A DNA stretch of 16,693 nucleotides, from the NCBI RefSeq assembly GCF_937997405.1, contig NZ_CALKTL010000044.1, positions 1-16,693 on the forward strand, written 5' to 3'. Positions 1 to 8,122 of this stretch are shown one piece after another (position 1 is the stretch's first letter; each line of letters starts with the position of its first letter). Origin of the DNA: an uncultured Campylobacter sp. Its GTDB lineage: Bacteria; Campylobacterota; Campylobacteria; Campylobacterales; Campylobacteraceae. The notes under the pieces are model-generated. The model had not been told where the DNA came from. It did not search any database and saw nothing but the letters and a program-made list of their open reading frames with translations. A program made the position numbers and the translations under genes.

Positions 1-1
1 T

Positions 2-520
2 ACTGGATTTTTGAAACATATAATGGTAAGAAATAATGAAAAAAATGACGTTATGGTTGTCGTTGTTGTGAATAAAACTTCCCAATATAAGAATTTGGTT
101 AAAGTTTTGGAAAAATTGTACGAAGAGAATGAAGAAGTGAAATCGGTTTATATTTCAGTGAAAAAAGAGCAGAATAATGTGATTTTAGGTAATGAAAGTA
201 GACATATTTTTGGTGAAAGTTATTTGGAAGAGGAAATTGAAGGAATAAAATTTAAGATTTATCCAGATTCATTTTTCCAAATTAATAAAAGACAGGCGAT
301 AAAATTGTACGACAAAGCGATTGAATATTTTGGAGAAAATAAAAAAGGCACTGTGATTGATGCGTTTTCTGGGACTGGGACAATTGCGATGATACTTTCT
401 AAAAACGTTAAAAAAGTTATCGGTATTGAAAGTGTTGAAAGTTCAGTTGTTGCGGGAAATATGACTATTGAAGAAAATGGATTGAAGTATGTGAGTTTAC
501 TAAATGGAAAAGTTGAAAAA
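2..520 (+). CDS. 23S rRNA (uracil-C5)-methyltransferase RlmD/TrmA family, fragment (5' cut by window edge, 3' cut by joint)
   Basis: The reading frame is open from position 2, so the gene begins before the window. The visible part belongs to the TrmA/RlmD family, which uses S-adenosylmethionine to methylate uracil C5 in rRNA or tRNA. Seen: a block reading IYPDSFFQIN (around 258-290), typical of the entry to the catalytic domain, and the SAM-binding motif DAFSGTGTIAMIL (around 358-400), followed by IGIE, which fits the acidic end of the second SAM-binding strand. The later family motifs, including the catalytic Cys and the general-base Glu, are absent because the frame passes straight into an unrelated flavoprotein after about position 503. 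Codon use here (frequent TTG and GTG) differs from the DNA just downstream. I infer a separate organism as source. RlmD versus another TrmA paralogue cannot be settled from this fragment. Confidence 0.8.
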
Positions 521-1180
521 ATAGTTACTAATAAAGGAGAATTTCCAGCTGATATGGTAGTTTTATGTGCTGGATTCAGACCTAATACAGATTTAGGAAA
601 AGATAAATTAGAATTATTTAAAAATCGTGCATATATAGTTGATAGAACTCAAAAAACAAGTTTAGATGATGTTTATGCAATAGGTGATTGTGCAACAGTA
701 TTTGATAATTCTACTGGAGACATAAACTATATTGCTCTTGCAACAAATGCAGTTAGATCTGGAATAATTGCTGCTCATAATGTTTGTGGAACAAAATTAG
801 AAAGTATAGGAGTGCAAGGTTCTAATGGAATTTCTATTTTTGGATTAAATATGGTTTCAACAGGACTTACTTATGAAAAGGCTCAAAAATTAGGAATTGA
901 TGTTTTAGAAACAACTTTCCATGATTTACAAAAACCAGAATTTATGGAACATAATAATGAAGAAGTATATATAAGAATTGTATATAGAAAAGATAATAGA
1001 AAAATAATTGGAGCTCAAATGGCTTCTAAATATGATATTTCTATGGCAATGCATGTATTCTCATTAGCTATACAAGAAGGAGTAACTATTGATAAATTTA
1101 AATTATTAGATATTTTATTCCTACCTCATTTTAATAAACCATATAACTATATTACTATGGCTGCACTTGGTGCAAAATAA
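503..1180 (+). CDS. FAD-dependent pyridine nucleotide-disulfide oxidoreductase (NADH oxidase / CoA-disulfide reductase type), C-terminal half
   Basis: Only the C-terminal part of a protein that is usually about 440-450 residues is present. Seen in order: the end of the NAD-binding domain (ADMVVLCAGFRPNT), the second FAD-binding motif DDVYAIGDCA (around 665-695), the helix after it (ALATNAVRSGIIAAHNV), and the whole dimerisation domain ending in LPHFNKPYNYITMAALGAK. The N-terminal FAD GxGxxG motif, the redox-active cysteine and the NAD GxGxxG motif are missing, because the frame is fused to a methyltransferase fragment. The family reduces O2, CoA disulfide or similar substrates with NAD(P)H; without the active-site cysteine region the exact substrate cannot be called. 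Base composition is very AT-rich and matches the genes downstream, so this is the left edge of the Fusobacterium-like segment. A hairpin terminator follows. Confidence 0.85.
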   Translation, partial: NGKVEKIVTNKGEFPADMVVLCAGFRPNTDLGKDKLELFKNRAYIVDRTQKTSLDDVYAIGDCATVFDNSTGDINYIALATNAVRSGIIAAHNVCGTKLESIGVQGSNGISIFGLNMVSTGLTYEKAQKLGIDVLETTFHDLQKPEFMEHNNEEVYIRIVYRKDNRKIIGAQMASKYDISMAMHVFSLAIQEGVTIDKFKLLDILFLPHFNKPYNYITMAALGAK

Positions 1181-1207
1181 AAATATAAATTAATTTTTAG
1201 ATTTTGA

Positions 1208-1238
1208 TGCTATTGTAAATTTGCAATGGCATTTTTTT
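1208..1238 (+). terminator. Rho-independent terminator after the oxidoreductase
   Basis: TGCTATTG (1208-1215) pairs with CAATGGCA (1224-1231), with one G-T wobble, and a run of seven T follows immediately (1232-1238). It lies 28 bases after the oxidoreductase stop and separates that gene from the alanyl-tRNA editing operon. Confidence 0.75.
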
Positions 1239-1324
1239 ATTTATTTTTAATTTCTAGTTTTTATTTTTTAAAAATAATGTTAAAATAAAGAGATGGATAT
1301 TTTCTAAAAAGAGGGTGAGATTTT

Positions 1325-2452
1325 ATGGAAAATATAAAAATAAATATAAAAAAAATTTCTGATAAGACTTATGAAATTTTAAATTCTCCTTTTTATGTTG
1401 ATGGTAAAGGTGGGCAATTAGGAGATAGAGGAACAATTTCTGATGCAAATATTGTTGAAGTAAAAGAAAATTTAGTTATCTTGGATAAAAATTTAGAAGA
1501 TGGAGAATATACATATTTTATTGATGAGAAAAGAAGAGAAGACATAAGACAACAACATACAGCACAGCATATTTTTTCAGCTGAGGCTTACAATAATTTT
1601 GGATTAAATACTGTTGGTTTTAGAATGGCTGAAGAATATACAACTGTTGACTTAGATCAAAAAGATATTTCAAAAGAGATTATAGATAAGTTAGAAGAAC
1701 TAGTTAATAATGATATAAAGAAAGATATTATTATTGAAGAAGAAATTTATACAAATGAAGAAGCACATAAAATTGAGAATCTTAGAAAAGCTATTAAAGA
1801 TAAAATAAAAGGTGATGTAAGATTTATAAAAATTGGGGATATTGATATTTGTGCTTGTGCAGGATTTCATGTTTCAAGAACTTCTGAAATAGAAATTTTT
1901 AAACTTATATATCATGAAAACATTAAAGGAAATTATACAAGATTTTATTTTTTAGCAGGTGAAAGAGCTAAGGCTGATTATAATAAAAAGCATGATATAA
2001 TTAAAAAATTGACCAATATATTTTCTTGTAAAGATGATGAAATTTTAGAGATGCTTGATAAATCTTTAACAGAAAAGGCTAAGATAACAGCAGAATTAAA
2101 ATCTTTAAGTATGAAATATGCAGAACTTATGGTAAAAGATTTTGAAAATTCTTTTATTGAATATAAGGGACATAAAATTTTAATATATAATGAAGATGAA
2201 AACTTAGCAAATATCTTGGCTAAGTTTGTGAATTTAGATAAATTTTTATTGTTAAGTGGCTATGATAAAAACTTTTCTCTAAATTCAAATATTTATGATT
2301 GTAAGGCAATAATTTTAAATATTACAAAGTCTTTTCCTACCATAAAAGGTGGAGGAGGAAAAAATAAAGGAAATATAAAGCTTGATAAAGCATACAGTAG
2401 AGATGAACTAATAGAACTAATAAAAAAAGGAATTGATAATAATAATGAATAA
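1325..2452 (+). CDS. Alanyl-tRNA editing protein (AlaX-L type, with DHHA1-like C-terminal domain)
   Basis: A free-standing relative of the editing half of alanyl-tRNA synthetase; the family hydrolyses mischarged Ser- or Gly-tRNA(Ala) in the cytoplasm. The zinc-site pair is visible: HTAQH (H78, H82), and CACAGFH with C178-x3-H182, the second half of the HxxxH/CxxxH metal site. An N-terminal block (SPFYVDGKGGQLGDRG) matches the segment before the editing core. At 375 residues it is long for an AlaX, and the extra C-terminal part ends with GGGGKNKG (about 344-351), resembling the glycine-rich motif of DHHA1 domains. The start is supported by GAGGGTGAG a few bases upstream. Transcription probably starts between the terminator and the gene (TAAAAT at 1281-1286 is a weak candidate -10). 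It overlaps the next gene by 8 bases, so the two are likely translationally coupled. Confidence 0.88.
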   Translation: MENIKINIKKISDKTYEILNSPFYVDGKGGQLGDRGTISDANIVEVKENLVILDKNLEDGEYTYFIDEKRREDIRQQHTAQHIFSAEAYNNFGLNTVGFRMAEEYTTVDLDQKDISKEIIDKLEELVNNDIKKDIIIEEEIYTNEEAHKIENLRKAIKDKIKGDVRFIKIGDIDICACAGFHVSRTSEIEIFKLIYHENIKGNYTRFYFLAGERAKADYNKKHDIIKKLTNIFSCKDDEILEMLDKSLTEKAKITAELKSLSMKYAELMVKDFENSFIEYKGHKILIYNEDENLANILAKFVNLDKFLLLSGYDKNFSLNSNIYDCKAIILNITKSFPTIKGGGGKNKGNIKLDKAYSRDELIELIKKGIDNNNE

Positions 2453-3521
2453 TGAAAAAATTAATATTTTAAATCTAACACAGGAGGAGTTAACTGAGCT
2501 TTTAGTATCTCTAGGACTAAAAAAGTTCTATGGAAAAGAAGTTTTTATCTGGTTACATAAAAAGATTGCTAGAAGTTTTGATGAAATGACTAATCTTTCT
2601 TTAAAAGATAGAGAAATCCTAAAAGAAAAAACTTATATACCATTTTTTAACTTATTAAAATATCAAGTTTCAAAGATAGATAAGACAGAAAAATTTTTAT
2701 TTGAGTTAGAAGATGGTGGAACAATAGAAACAGTTCTTTTAAGACATAAAGACTCTAAAAATAAAGAAATTAGAAATACACTTTGTGTTTCATCACAGGT
2801 TGGCTGTCCTGTAAAATGTAGTTTCTGTGCAACAGGACAAAGTGGATATATGAGAAATTTATCAGTGAGTGAAATTTTAAATCAAGTTTATACAGTTGAG
2901 AGAAGACTTAGAAAAAAAGGAGAAACTTTAAATAATTTAGTATTTATGGGAATGGGAGAACCTCTTTTAAATATTGATAATTTAGCTCAGTCACTTAGTA
3001 TAATTTCAAATGAAAATGGAGTTAATATTTCAAAAAGAAAAATTACAATTTCAACTTCTGGTGTAGTTTCAGGTATAGAAAAAATTTTATTGGATAAAAT
3101 CCCAATAGAACTTGCAGTTTCTTTACATAGTGCCATAAATGAAAAAAGAGATAAAATCATACCAATAAATAAGAACTTCCCATTGGAAGACCTGTCAGCT
3201 GTTTTAGTTGAATATCAAAAACAGACTAAAAGAAGAATTACTTTTGAATATATTTTAATTGATAATTTTAATATTTCAGAAACAGATGCCAATGCTTTGG
3301 CAGATTTTATACACCAGTTTGACCATGTTGTAAATTTAATACCATATAATGAAGTTGAAGGTGTAGAACACACTAGACCTTCTGTAAAAAAAATAGATAA
3401 GTTCTATAATTATTTAAAAAATGTTAGAAAAGTTAATGTAACTCTAAGACAAGAAAAAGGTAGCGATATAGATGGAGCTTGTGGACAACTTAGACAAAGA
3501 AATAAAAAAGGGGATAACTAG
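2445..3521 (+). CDS. rlmN: Dual-specificity RNA methyltransferase RlmN (radical SAM)
   Basis: RlmN methylates C2 of A2503 in 23S rRNA and A37 in some tRNAs by a radical-SAM, methyl-cysteine mechanism. The radical SAM cluster motif is CPVKCSFC (C121, C125, C128). The two extra cysteines of the mechanism are both present: C114 in NTLCVSSQVGC and C346 in DIDGACGQLRQ. Other family landmarks are GMGEPLLN and the conserved SLHS segment. Length is 358 residues, normal for the family. I chose ATG 2445 over an upstream in-frame TTG at 2433, because the only purine-rich Shine-Dalgarno-like stretch (2422-2430) is too close to 2433; even so its spacing to 2445 is long. The ATG lies inside the end of the preceding gene. 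The pairing of a tRNA proofreading enzyme with an RNA methylase suggests a translation-fidelity operon, by context only. Confidence 0.95.
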   Translation: MNNEKINILNLTQEELTELLVSLGLKKFYGKEVFIWLHKKIARSFDEMTNLSLKDREILKEKTYIPFFNLLKYQVSKIDKTEKFLFELEDGGTIETVLLRHKDSKNKEIRNTLCVSSQVGCPVKCSFCATGQSGYMRNLSVSEILNQVYTVERRLRKKGETLNNLVFMGMGEPLLNIDNLAQSLSIISNENGVNISKRKITISTSGVVSGIEKILLDKIPIELAVSLHSAINEKRDKIIPINKNFPLEDLSAVLVEYQKQTKRRITFEYILIDNFNISETDANALADFIHQFDHVVNLIPYNEVEGVEHTRPSVKKIDKFYNYLKNVRKVNVTLRQEKGSDIDGACGQLRQRNKKGDN

Positions 3522-3524
3522 ATA

Positions 3525-5780
3525 ATGAAAAAAATACTTATTCTTTTATTAAAACTTATAGGAGCATTATTTATTGTAGGAGCAATAGCAGTTTTTGCAA
3601 TAATTATAAAGTATAGATTGGAATTACCAAATCTACAAAGTATGGTTGAGGACTATAAACCTCAAATGGCAACAATAATCTATGATAAAAATAATAATGT
3701 TGTGGATACTTTATCTGTTGAAGCAAGAGAAGTTGTTAAACTTGAAGATGTTTCTCCATATGTAAAGGATGCTTTTTTAGCTATTGAAGATAAACAATTT
3801 TATTCTCACCATGGTTTAAATTTTAAAGGGATAGCAAGGGCAGTTATTACAACTTTTTTAAAAGGAAGAGCAACACAGGGTGGAAGTTCTATAACTCAAC
3901 AATTAGCTAAAAATGCCTTTTTAACACCTGAAAAAACATTTTCAAGAAAAGTAAAAGAAGCAATTTTAACTTATCAAATAGAAAGAACTTATACAAAAGA
4001 TGAAATCTTAGAAAGATACTTAAATGAAATATATTATGGTTCAGGTTCTTATGGTATAAAAAATGCAGCAGAACAATATTTTAGAAAAGATGTAAAAGAT
4101 TTAAATATTGCAGAGTCTGCTTTACTTGCAGGTATTCCAAATAGACCTACAAAGTATGACCCAAATAGAAATTTAGAAAATGCTTTACATAGACAAAAAA
4201 TTATTTTAAAAGAAATGTATACAGATGGAAGAATTACAAAAGAGCAGTATGATGAAGCCTTAGCATATAAATTTGAGCTTGAAAATGAAGATAATGTAAA
4301 AAATGTTCCTGCTAATACTTCAATAATTTATAATAAAAGAACTAAAAATACATATAAAAATCCTGAGCTTACAACAATAGTTGAAGATTATCTAGCAGAA
4401 ATTTATGATGAAGAACAAATTTACACTTCTGGATTAAAAATTTACACAACTATTGACTTAGATTATCAAAAAGTAGCTAAGGAAACTTTTAATAGCTATC
4501 CATATTTTAAAAATAAAGAAATAAATGGAGCTATGATTACTTTAGATCCATTCACTGGTGGAATAGTATCAATAGTTGGTGGAAAGAATTTTAAGGCTGG
4601 TAACTTTGATAGAGCAACTATGGCAAGAAGACAATTAGGATCATCATTTAAACCATTTGTATATTTAGAAGCTTTACAAAATGGTTTTGACCCTTATACT
4701 GTTGTAGTAAATGATTTTGTTGCTTTTGGAAAATGGGCACCTAAAAACTTTGATGGTAGATACACATATAACTCTACTTTAGTAAATTCATTAAATTTAT
4801 CTTTAAATGTTCCAGCAGTAAAATTATTAGATGCTATAACTGTTGAGACTTTTAAAGAAGCTCTTGGAGATAATATAAAATTAACATCTGAAGTTAAAGA
4901 TTTAACTGCTGCACTTGGTTCAGTAGATAGCACACCTGTGAATGTTGCAGCTAACTTCTCTATATTTGTAAATGGTGGTTATATTGTAAAACCTAATATC
5001 ATAAGAGAAATTAGAGATAATCAAGATATACTTATTTATGTTGCAGAAATAGAAAAAACAAAAGTTTTTGATAGTGTTGATACAAGTGTAATAACTGCTA
5101 TGTTAAAAACTGTTGTAAGTAATGGTACTGCCTCAAATGCAAGAGTTGTTGATAAAACAGGTAAACCTATACAACAAGGTGGAAAAACAGGAACAACAAA
5201 TGAACACAGAACAGCTTGGTTTGTTGGAATTACTCCTGAATATGTTACTGCTTGTTATATAGGTAGGGATGATAATAAACCTATGTATGGTAAGATGACA
5301 GGAGGAAGTGCTGTTGCTCCTATGTGGGCTAAGTATTATCAAACTCTAATAAATAAAGGTCTATATACACCAGGAAAGTTTGAATTCTTAGAAAACTATT
5401 TAGAAACTGGTGACTTAGTAAAACAAAATATTGATATCTACTCTGGTCTATTAGATGGACCTAATAGTAAAGAATTTACTGTTAGAAAAGGTAGACTTCA
5501 AGTTGAAAGTGCAGGTAAATATAAAAATGGTATTGCCTCTGTCTTTGGTTTAGATGGAAATGTAACTGGTGGAGCAGGTATTGATATGTCTGAAGGAATG
5601 ATAATTGATACTGGAAGTGAAGAAGGTACAGTTACAGAAGGAAGCACAGGTGAAGGAACTACTGAAACTGGAACTTCTAATACTCCTTCTACTTCAACAG
5701 GAGGAAATACTCCACCTGTTCAAAATAATAACTCTAATAAAGATGGAGATAGCCTAACAAATAGACTTTTAGGAGATTAG
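3525..5780 (+). CDS. Class A penicillin-binding protein (PBP1A-like, GT51 plus transpeptidase)
   Basis: A bifunctional peptidoglycan synthase anchored in the inner membrane. Residues 5-28 form a single N-terminal membrane anchor. The glycosyltransferase (GT51) domain shows AIEDKQFYSHHG (catalytic E88), GGSSITQQLAKN (119-130) and LERYLNEIYYG (162-172). The penicillin-binding domain has all three active-site motifs: SSFK (nucleophile S373, K376), SLN (S422, N424) and KTGTT (554-558). Total length is 751. The last 60 or so residues are a low-complexity Gly/Ser/Thr/Asn tail that is probably disordered. It starts three bases after the rlmN stop, with AAGGGG as ribosome site 11 bases upstream, so it is co-transcribed. 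All catalytic residues look intact. I am confident of the class but not of the exact paralogue name. Confidence 0.95.
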   Translation: MKKILILLLKLIGALFIVGAIAVFAIIIKYRLELPNLQSMVEDYKPQMATIIYDKNNNVVDTLSVEAREVVKLEDVSPYVKDAFLAIEDKQFYSHHGLNFKGIARAVITTFLKGRATQGGSSITQQLAKNAFLTPEKTFSRKVKEAILTYQIERTYTKDEILERYLNEIYYGSGSYGIKNAAEQYFRKDVKDLNIAESALLAGIPNRPTKYDPNRNLENALHRQKIILKEMYTDGRITKEQYDEALAYKFELENEDNVKNVPANTSIIYNKRTKNTYKNPELTTIVEDYLAEIYDEEQIYTSGLKIYTTIDLDYQKVAKETFNSYPYFKNKEINGAMITLDPFTGGIVSIVGGKNFKAGNFDRATMARRQLGSSFKPFVYLEALQNGFDPYTVVVNDFVAFGKWAPKNFDGRYTYNSTLVNSLNLSLNVPAVKLLDAITVETFKEALGDNIKLTSEVKDLTAALGSVDSTPVNVAANFSIFVNGGYIVKPNIIREIRDNQDILIYVAEIEKTKVFDSVDTSVITAMLKTVVSNGTASNARVVDKTGKPIQQGGKTGTTNEHRTAWFVGITPEYVTACYIGRDDNKPMYGKMTGGSAVAPMWAKYYQTLINKGLYTPGKFEFLENYLETGDLVKQNIDIYSGLLDGPNSKEFTVRKGRLQVESAGKYKNGIASVFGLDGNVTGGAGIDMSEGMIIDTGSEEGTVTEGSTGEGTTETGTSNTPSTSTGGNTPPVQNNNSNKDGDSLTNRLLGD

Positions 5781-5781
5781 A

Positions 5782-7830
5782 ATGTCAAATTTGAATAAAA
5801 AACAATTTGAAGCAGTTGAAACTGTCAATGGTCCTGTTGTAATAATAGCAGGGCCTGGGACAGGAAAAACAAAAACTCTTGTTGAAAGAACTGTAAATAT
5901 CCTTGTAAATAAAGAAGTAGAAGCTAAAAAAATTATGATTACTACTTTTACAAATAAGGCTGCTAAAGAATTGGAGCTTAGAATAAATGAAAGATTGGAA
6001 GAATTAAATAAAAATATAGATATAAGTGATATATACTTAGGAACTATGCATTCTATTTGGACAAGACTTATACAAGAAAATATTACTTATTCTAATTTTT
6101 TTGATAACTTTGAGCTTATGAGTGGAGATTATGAGCAACACTTTTTTATTTATTCAAGATTAAAAGAATACAAAAAATTAGAAGATTATCAAAAGTTTTT
6201 TGATAATCTTTCTTATAATGAGAATAAATATAGAAGTGATTGGCAAAAGAGCTCTTTTCTTAGAAATAAAATAAATGATTTAAATGAAAATGCAATAGAT
6301 ATTGAAAGTATACAAACTACTGATATCTATATAAATTTTATAAAATCAGCTTACAAACTTTATGAAAAACAACTTTTTGAAAATAATATAGTTGATTTTT
6401 CATATTTGCAAGTAGAGTTTTTAAATATGGTTTTAAAAAATAGTGAATTTTTAGAAAAGATTAATAATAATTTTGACTATATTATGGTTGATGAATATCA
6501 AGACAGTAATAAAATCCAAGAGAAGATATTGCTTTCTATTTCCAAAAATAAAAAAAATATTTGTGTTGTAGGAGATGAAGATCAATCTATATATAGATTT
6601 AGAGGAGCAAGTGCAGAAAATATTTTAAATTTTTCTAAACATTTTGGAGAAGGTGAATGTAAACTTATAGTATTAGAGGAGAACTATCGTTCAGTAAATG
6701 ATATAGTTGAGTTTAATAATAAGTGGATAAATGCTATTGATTGGCATGGAAATAGATTTGAAAAAAATATAGTATCAATGAGATTAGATAATATTTTAAG
6801 TAAAAGTGTTTTTCATATTTCTGGAAGTACCTTAGATGAAAATATCAGAAATACTGTAACTTTTATAAAAAAGTTAAAACAAAATAATAAAATTACAAAC
6901 TATAATCAAATTGCTATCTTATTTTCACATTTTAAAGATAGGTCTGCAAAAAAATTAGAAGATGCTTTAAAAAAAGAAAATATTGAAGTTTATTCTCCAA
7001 GAACAAAAGTTTTCTTTGAAATGTATGAAGTAAAATTAACTTTTGGAATAATTTTAGCTTGTTTTAAAAAGTATTTCCCAGAAGAAGCACTTGATACATA
7101 TTTATTAGAGTGTCTAGATTTAGCAAGAATAGAAATTAGAAAAGATAATGAATTTTTAAATTGGATAAAAGAAAAAATTGAAAATATTTCTGAATATAGT
7201 TTCAACTCTTTAAATGAAATTTTTTATGAATTATTAAATTTTTCTTATTATAAGAATGTTTTAGAAGAAAAAGGTCCTATTGAAGCAAGGGCTAATCATA
7301 ATCTAGCTATACTTAGTAAGATATTTAAAAACTTTCAAAAGTATGTACATTCTAAAAAGATAAGTATTGAAGATAATTTTTCTATAATTAAATATTTTTT
7401 CACAAAATATTTAGAAATCTTAAAACAGTCAAGGGTTGATGAGATTTTTTCTGAGGAAGATTATCCTAATGATTGTATCCCATTTTTAACTATACATCAA
7501 TCAAAAGGTTTAGAATTTCCAGTAGTTATTGTATTCTCACTATATTCTAAGCCCAATGTAAGTGGTGATTTATCAAGACAGACAAGTATAGATAGACTTA
7601 TCAATTCAAATTCTAAAATCTCTGAGATAGACAAAGAATATTTTGATTTTTATAGAAAATTCTATGTGGCTTTTAGTAGAGCAAAAAATTTATTAGTTTT
7701 AAGTTGCTATGAAAAAGGGGTATCTGAAAATTTTAAACCTTTTTTCTATTCAGTTCGTGGAGTAAATAGTTTACAATTTGATATTAATCAAATAAATTTA
7801 GATGAAGTTAGCAAAAAAGATGAAATTTGA
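5782..7830 (+). CDS. UvrD/Rep/PcrA-family superfamily I DNA helicase, C-terminus probably replaced at a contig joint
   Basis: An ATP-driven 3'-5' DNA helicase of the UvrD group. Motifs in order: Q-like start NKKQFEAV (5-12), Walker A GPGTGKT (24-30), motif Ia TFTNKAAKE (55-63), motif II VDEYQDSN (236-243), motif III GDEDQSIYRFRGA (264-276), motif IV NYRS (301-304), motif V HQSKGLEF (572-579) and motif VI YVAFSRAK (628-635, arginine finger R633). The helicase core is therefore complete. It starts one base after the PBP stop with a good AGGAG site (5771-5775). The last handful of codons and the stop lie exactly where the DNA changes from Fusobacterium-like to Campylobacter-like, so the true protein probably continues; some related helicases carry a further nuclease-like domain there. 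The helicase call is firm; its end is not. Confidence 0.88.
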   Translation: MSNLNKKQFEAVETVNGPVVIIAGPGTGKTKTLVERTVNILVNKEVEAKKIMITTFTNKAAKELELRINERLEELNKNIDISDIYLGTMHSIWTRLIQENITYSNFFDNFELMSGDYEQHFFIYSRLKEYKKLEDYQKFFDNLSYNENKYRSDWQKSSFLRNKINDLNENAIDIESIQTTDIYINFIKSAYKLYEKQLFENNIVDFSYLQVEFLNMVLKNSEFLEKINNNFDYIMVDEYQDSNKIQEKILLSISKNKKNICVVGDEDQSIYRFRGASAENILNFSKHFGEGECKLIVLEENYRSVNDIVEFNNKWINAIDWHGNRFEKNIVSMRLDNILSKSVFHISGSTLDENIRNTVTFIKKLKQNNKITNYNQIAILFSHFKDRSAKKLEDALKKENIEVYSPRTKVFFEMYEVKLTFGIILACFKKYFPEEALDTYLLECLDLARIEIRKDNEFLNWIKEKIENISEYSFNSLNEIFYELLNFSYYKNVLEEKGPIEARANHNLAILSKIFKNFQKYVHSKKISIEDNFSIIKYFFTKYLEILKQSRVDEIFSEEDYPNDCIPFLTIHQSKGLEFPVVIVFSLYSKPNVSGDLSRQTSIDRLINSNSKISEIDKEYFDFYRKFYVAFSRAKNLLVLSCYEKGVSENFKPFFYSVRGVNSLQFDINQINLDEVSKKDEI

Positions 7831-7957
7831 AGCTAAAATTTTACCCGTAAACGGGGATGAGTGCATAGAGAATTTCGACGAGCTTTCGAGCGCCGTTATT
7901 GCGAAACTGGATAAACCTAGCAATAGGGCTGTTTTTGAGCGATTAAAGGATAAATGA
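7820..7957 (+). CDS. Small hypothetical protein (45 aa) upstream of argF, N-terminus uncertain
   Basis: A 45-codon frame from ATG 7820 to TGA 7955-7957, beginning MKFEAKILPV and ending FERLKDK. It is rich in charged residues, has no signal peptide or membrane segment, and I do not recognise the family. The codon style (GAC, GAG, TCG, AGC) is that of the Campylobacter-like DNA to its right. The ATG sits inside the joint with the helicase gene, so the visible methionine may be internal to a longer gene whose beginning was lost. Its stop overlaps the ATG of the next small frame in an ATGA arrangement, which supports real translation and coupling. Function unknown. Confidence 0.45.
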   Translation: MKFEAKILPVNGDECIENFDELSSAVIAKLDKPSNRAVFERLKDK

Positions 7958-8122
7958 AATATTTGACGCTAGTTTTTATCGGCGAATTCTATAGTTTTGG
8001 ACGACGAGGAATTTTATGCGGCGATGGAGGACATAGTCGTAAAGGTGGCTGCGGGCGATATGACGAAAGGTGATTTAAAAGAATTTTTTAGTAAATTTAT
8101 AAAAGATAAGGGAGATAAATGA
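7954..8122 (+). pseudogene. Small hypothetical protein, apparently frameshifted in a T5 run
   Basis: ATG 7954 overlaps the preceding stop (ATGA) and opens a frame reading MKYLTLVF. After the T run at 7973-7977 this frame turns into an unlikely Gly/Arg/Cys-rich sequence and stops at 8073. The adjacent frame, open from 7973 to TGA 8120-8122, reads as a plausible acidic protein (VLDDEEFYAAMEDIVVKVAAG and on to FIKDKGDK). Removing one T from the run would join the two parts into a 55-residue protein whose stop overlaps the argF start, again as ATGA. I infer a single-base error or a real inactivating frameshift. I do not recognise the protein; the C-terminal part looks helical and charged. Confidence 0.5.

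Noticed and set aside
11..1180. A single 389-residue natural fusion enzyme
   Set aside because: Each half lacks the catalytic parts of its family, and codon style switches at the join, so I treat it as two fragments.
7820..7830. Lateral transfer junction between Fusobacterium and Campylobacter
   Set aside because: No mobility gene, direct repeat or tRNA lies at the boundary, and a second similar joint exists near 505; an assembly chimera explains both more simply.
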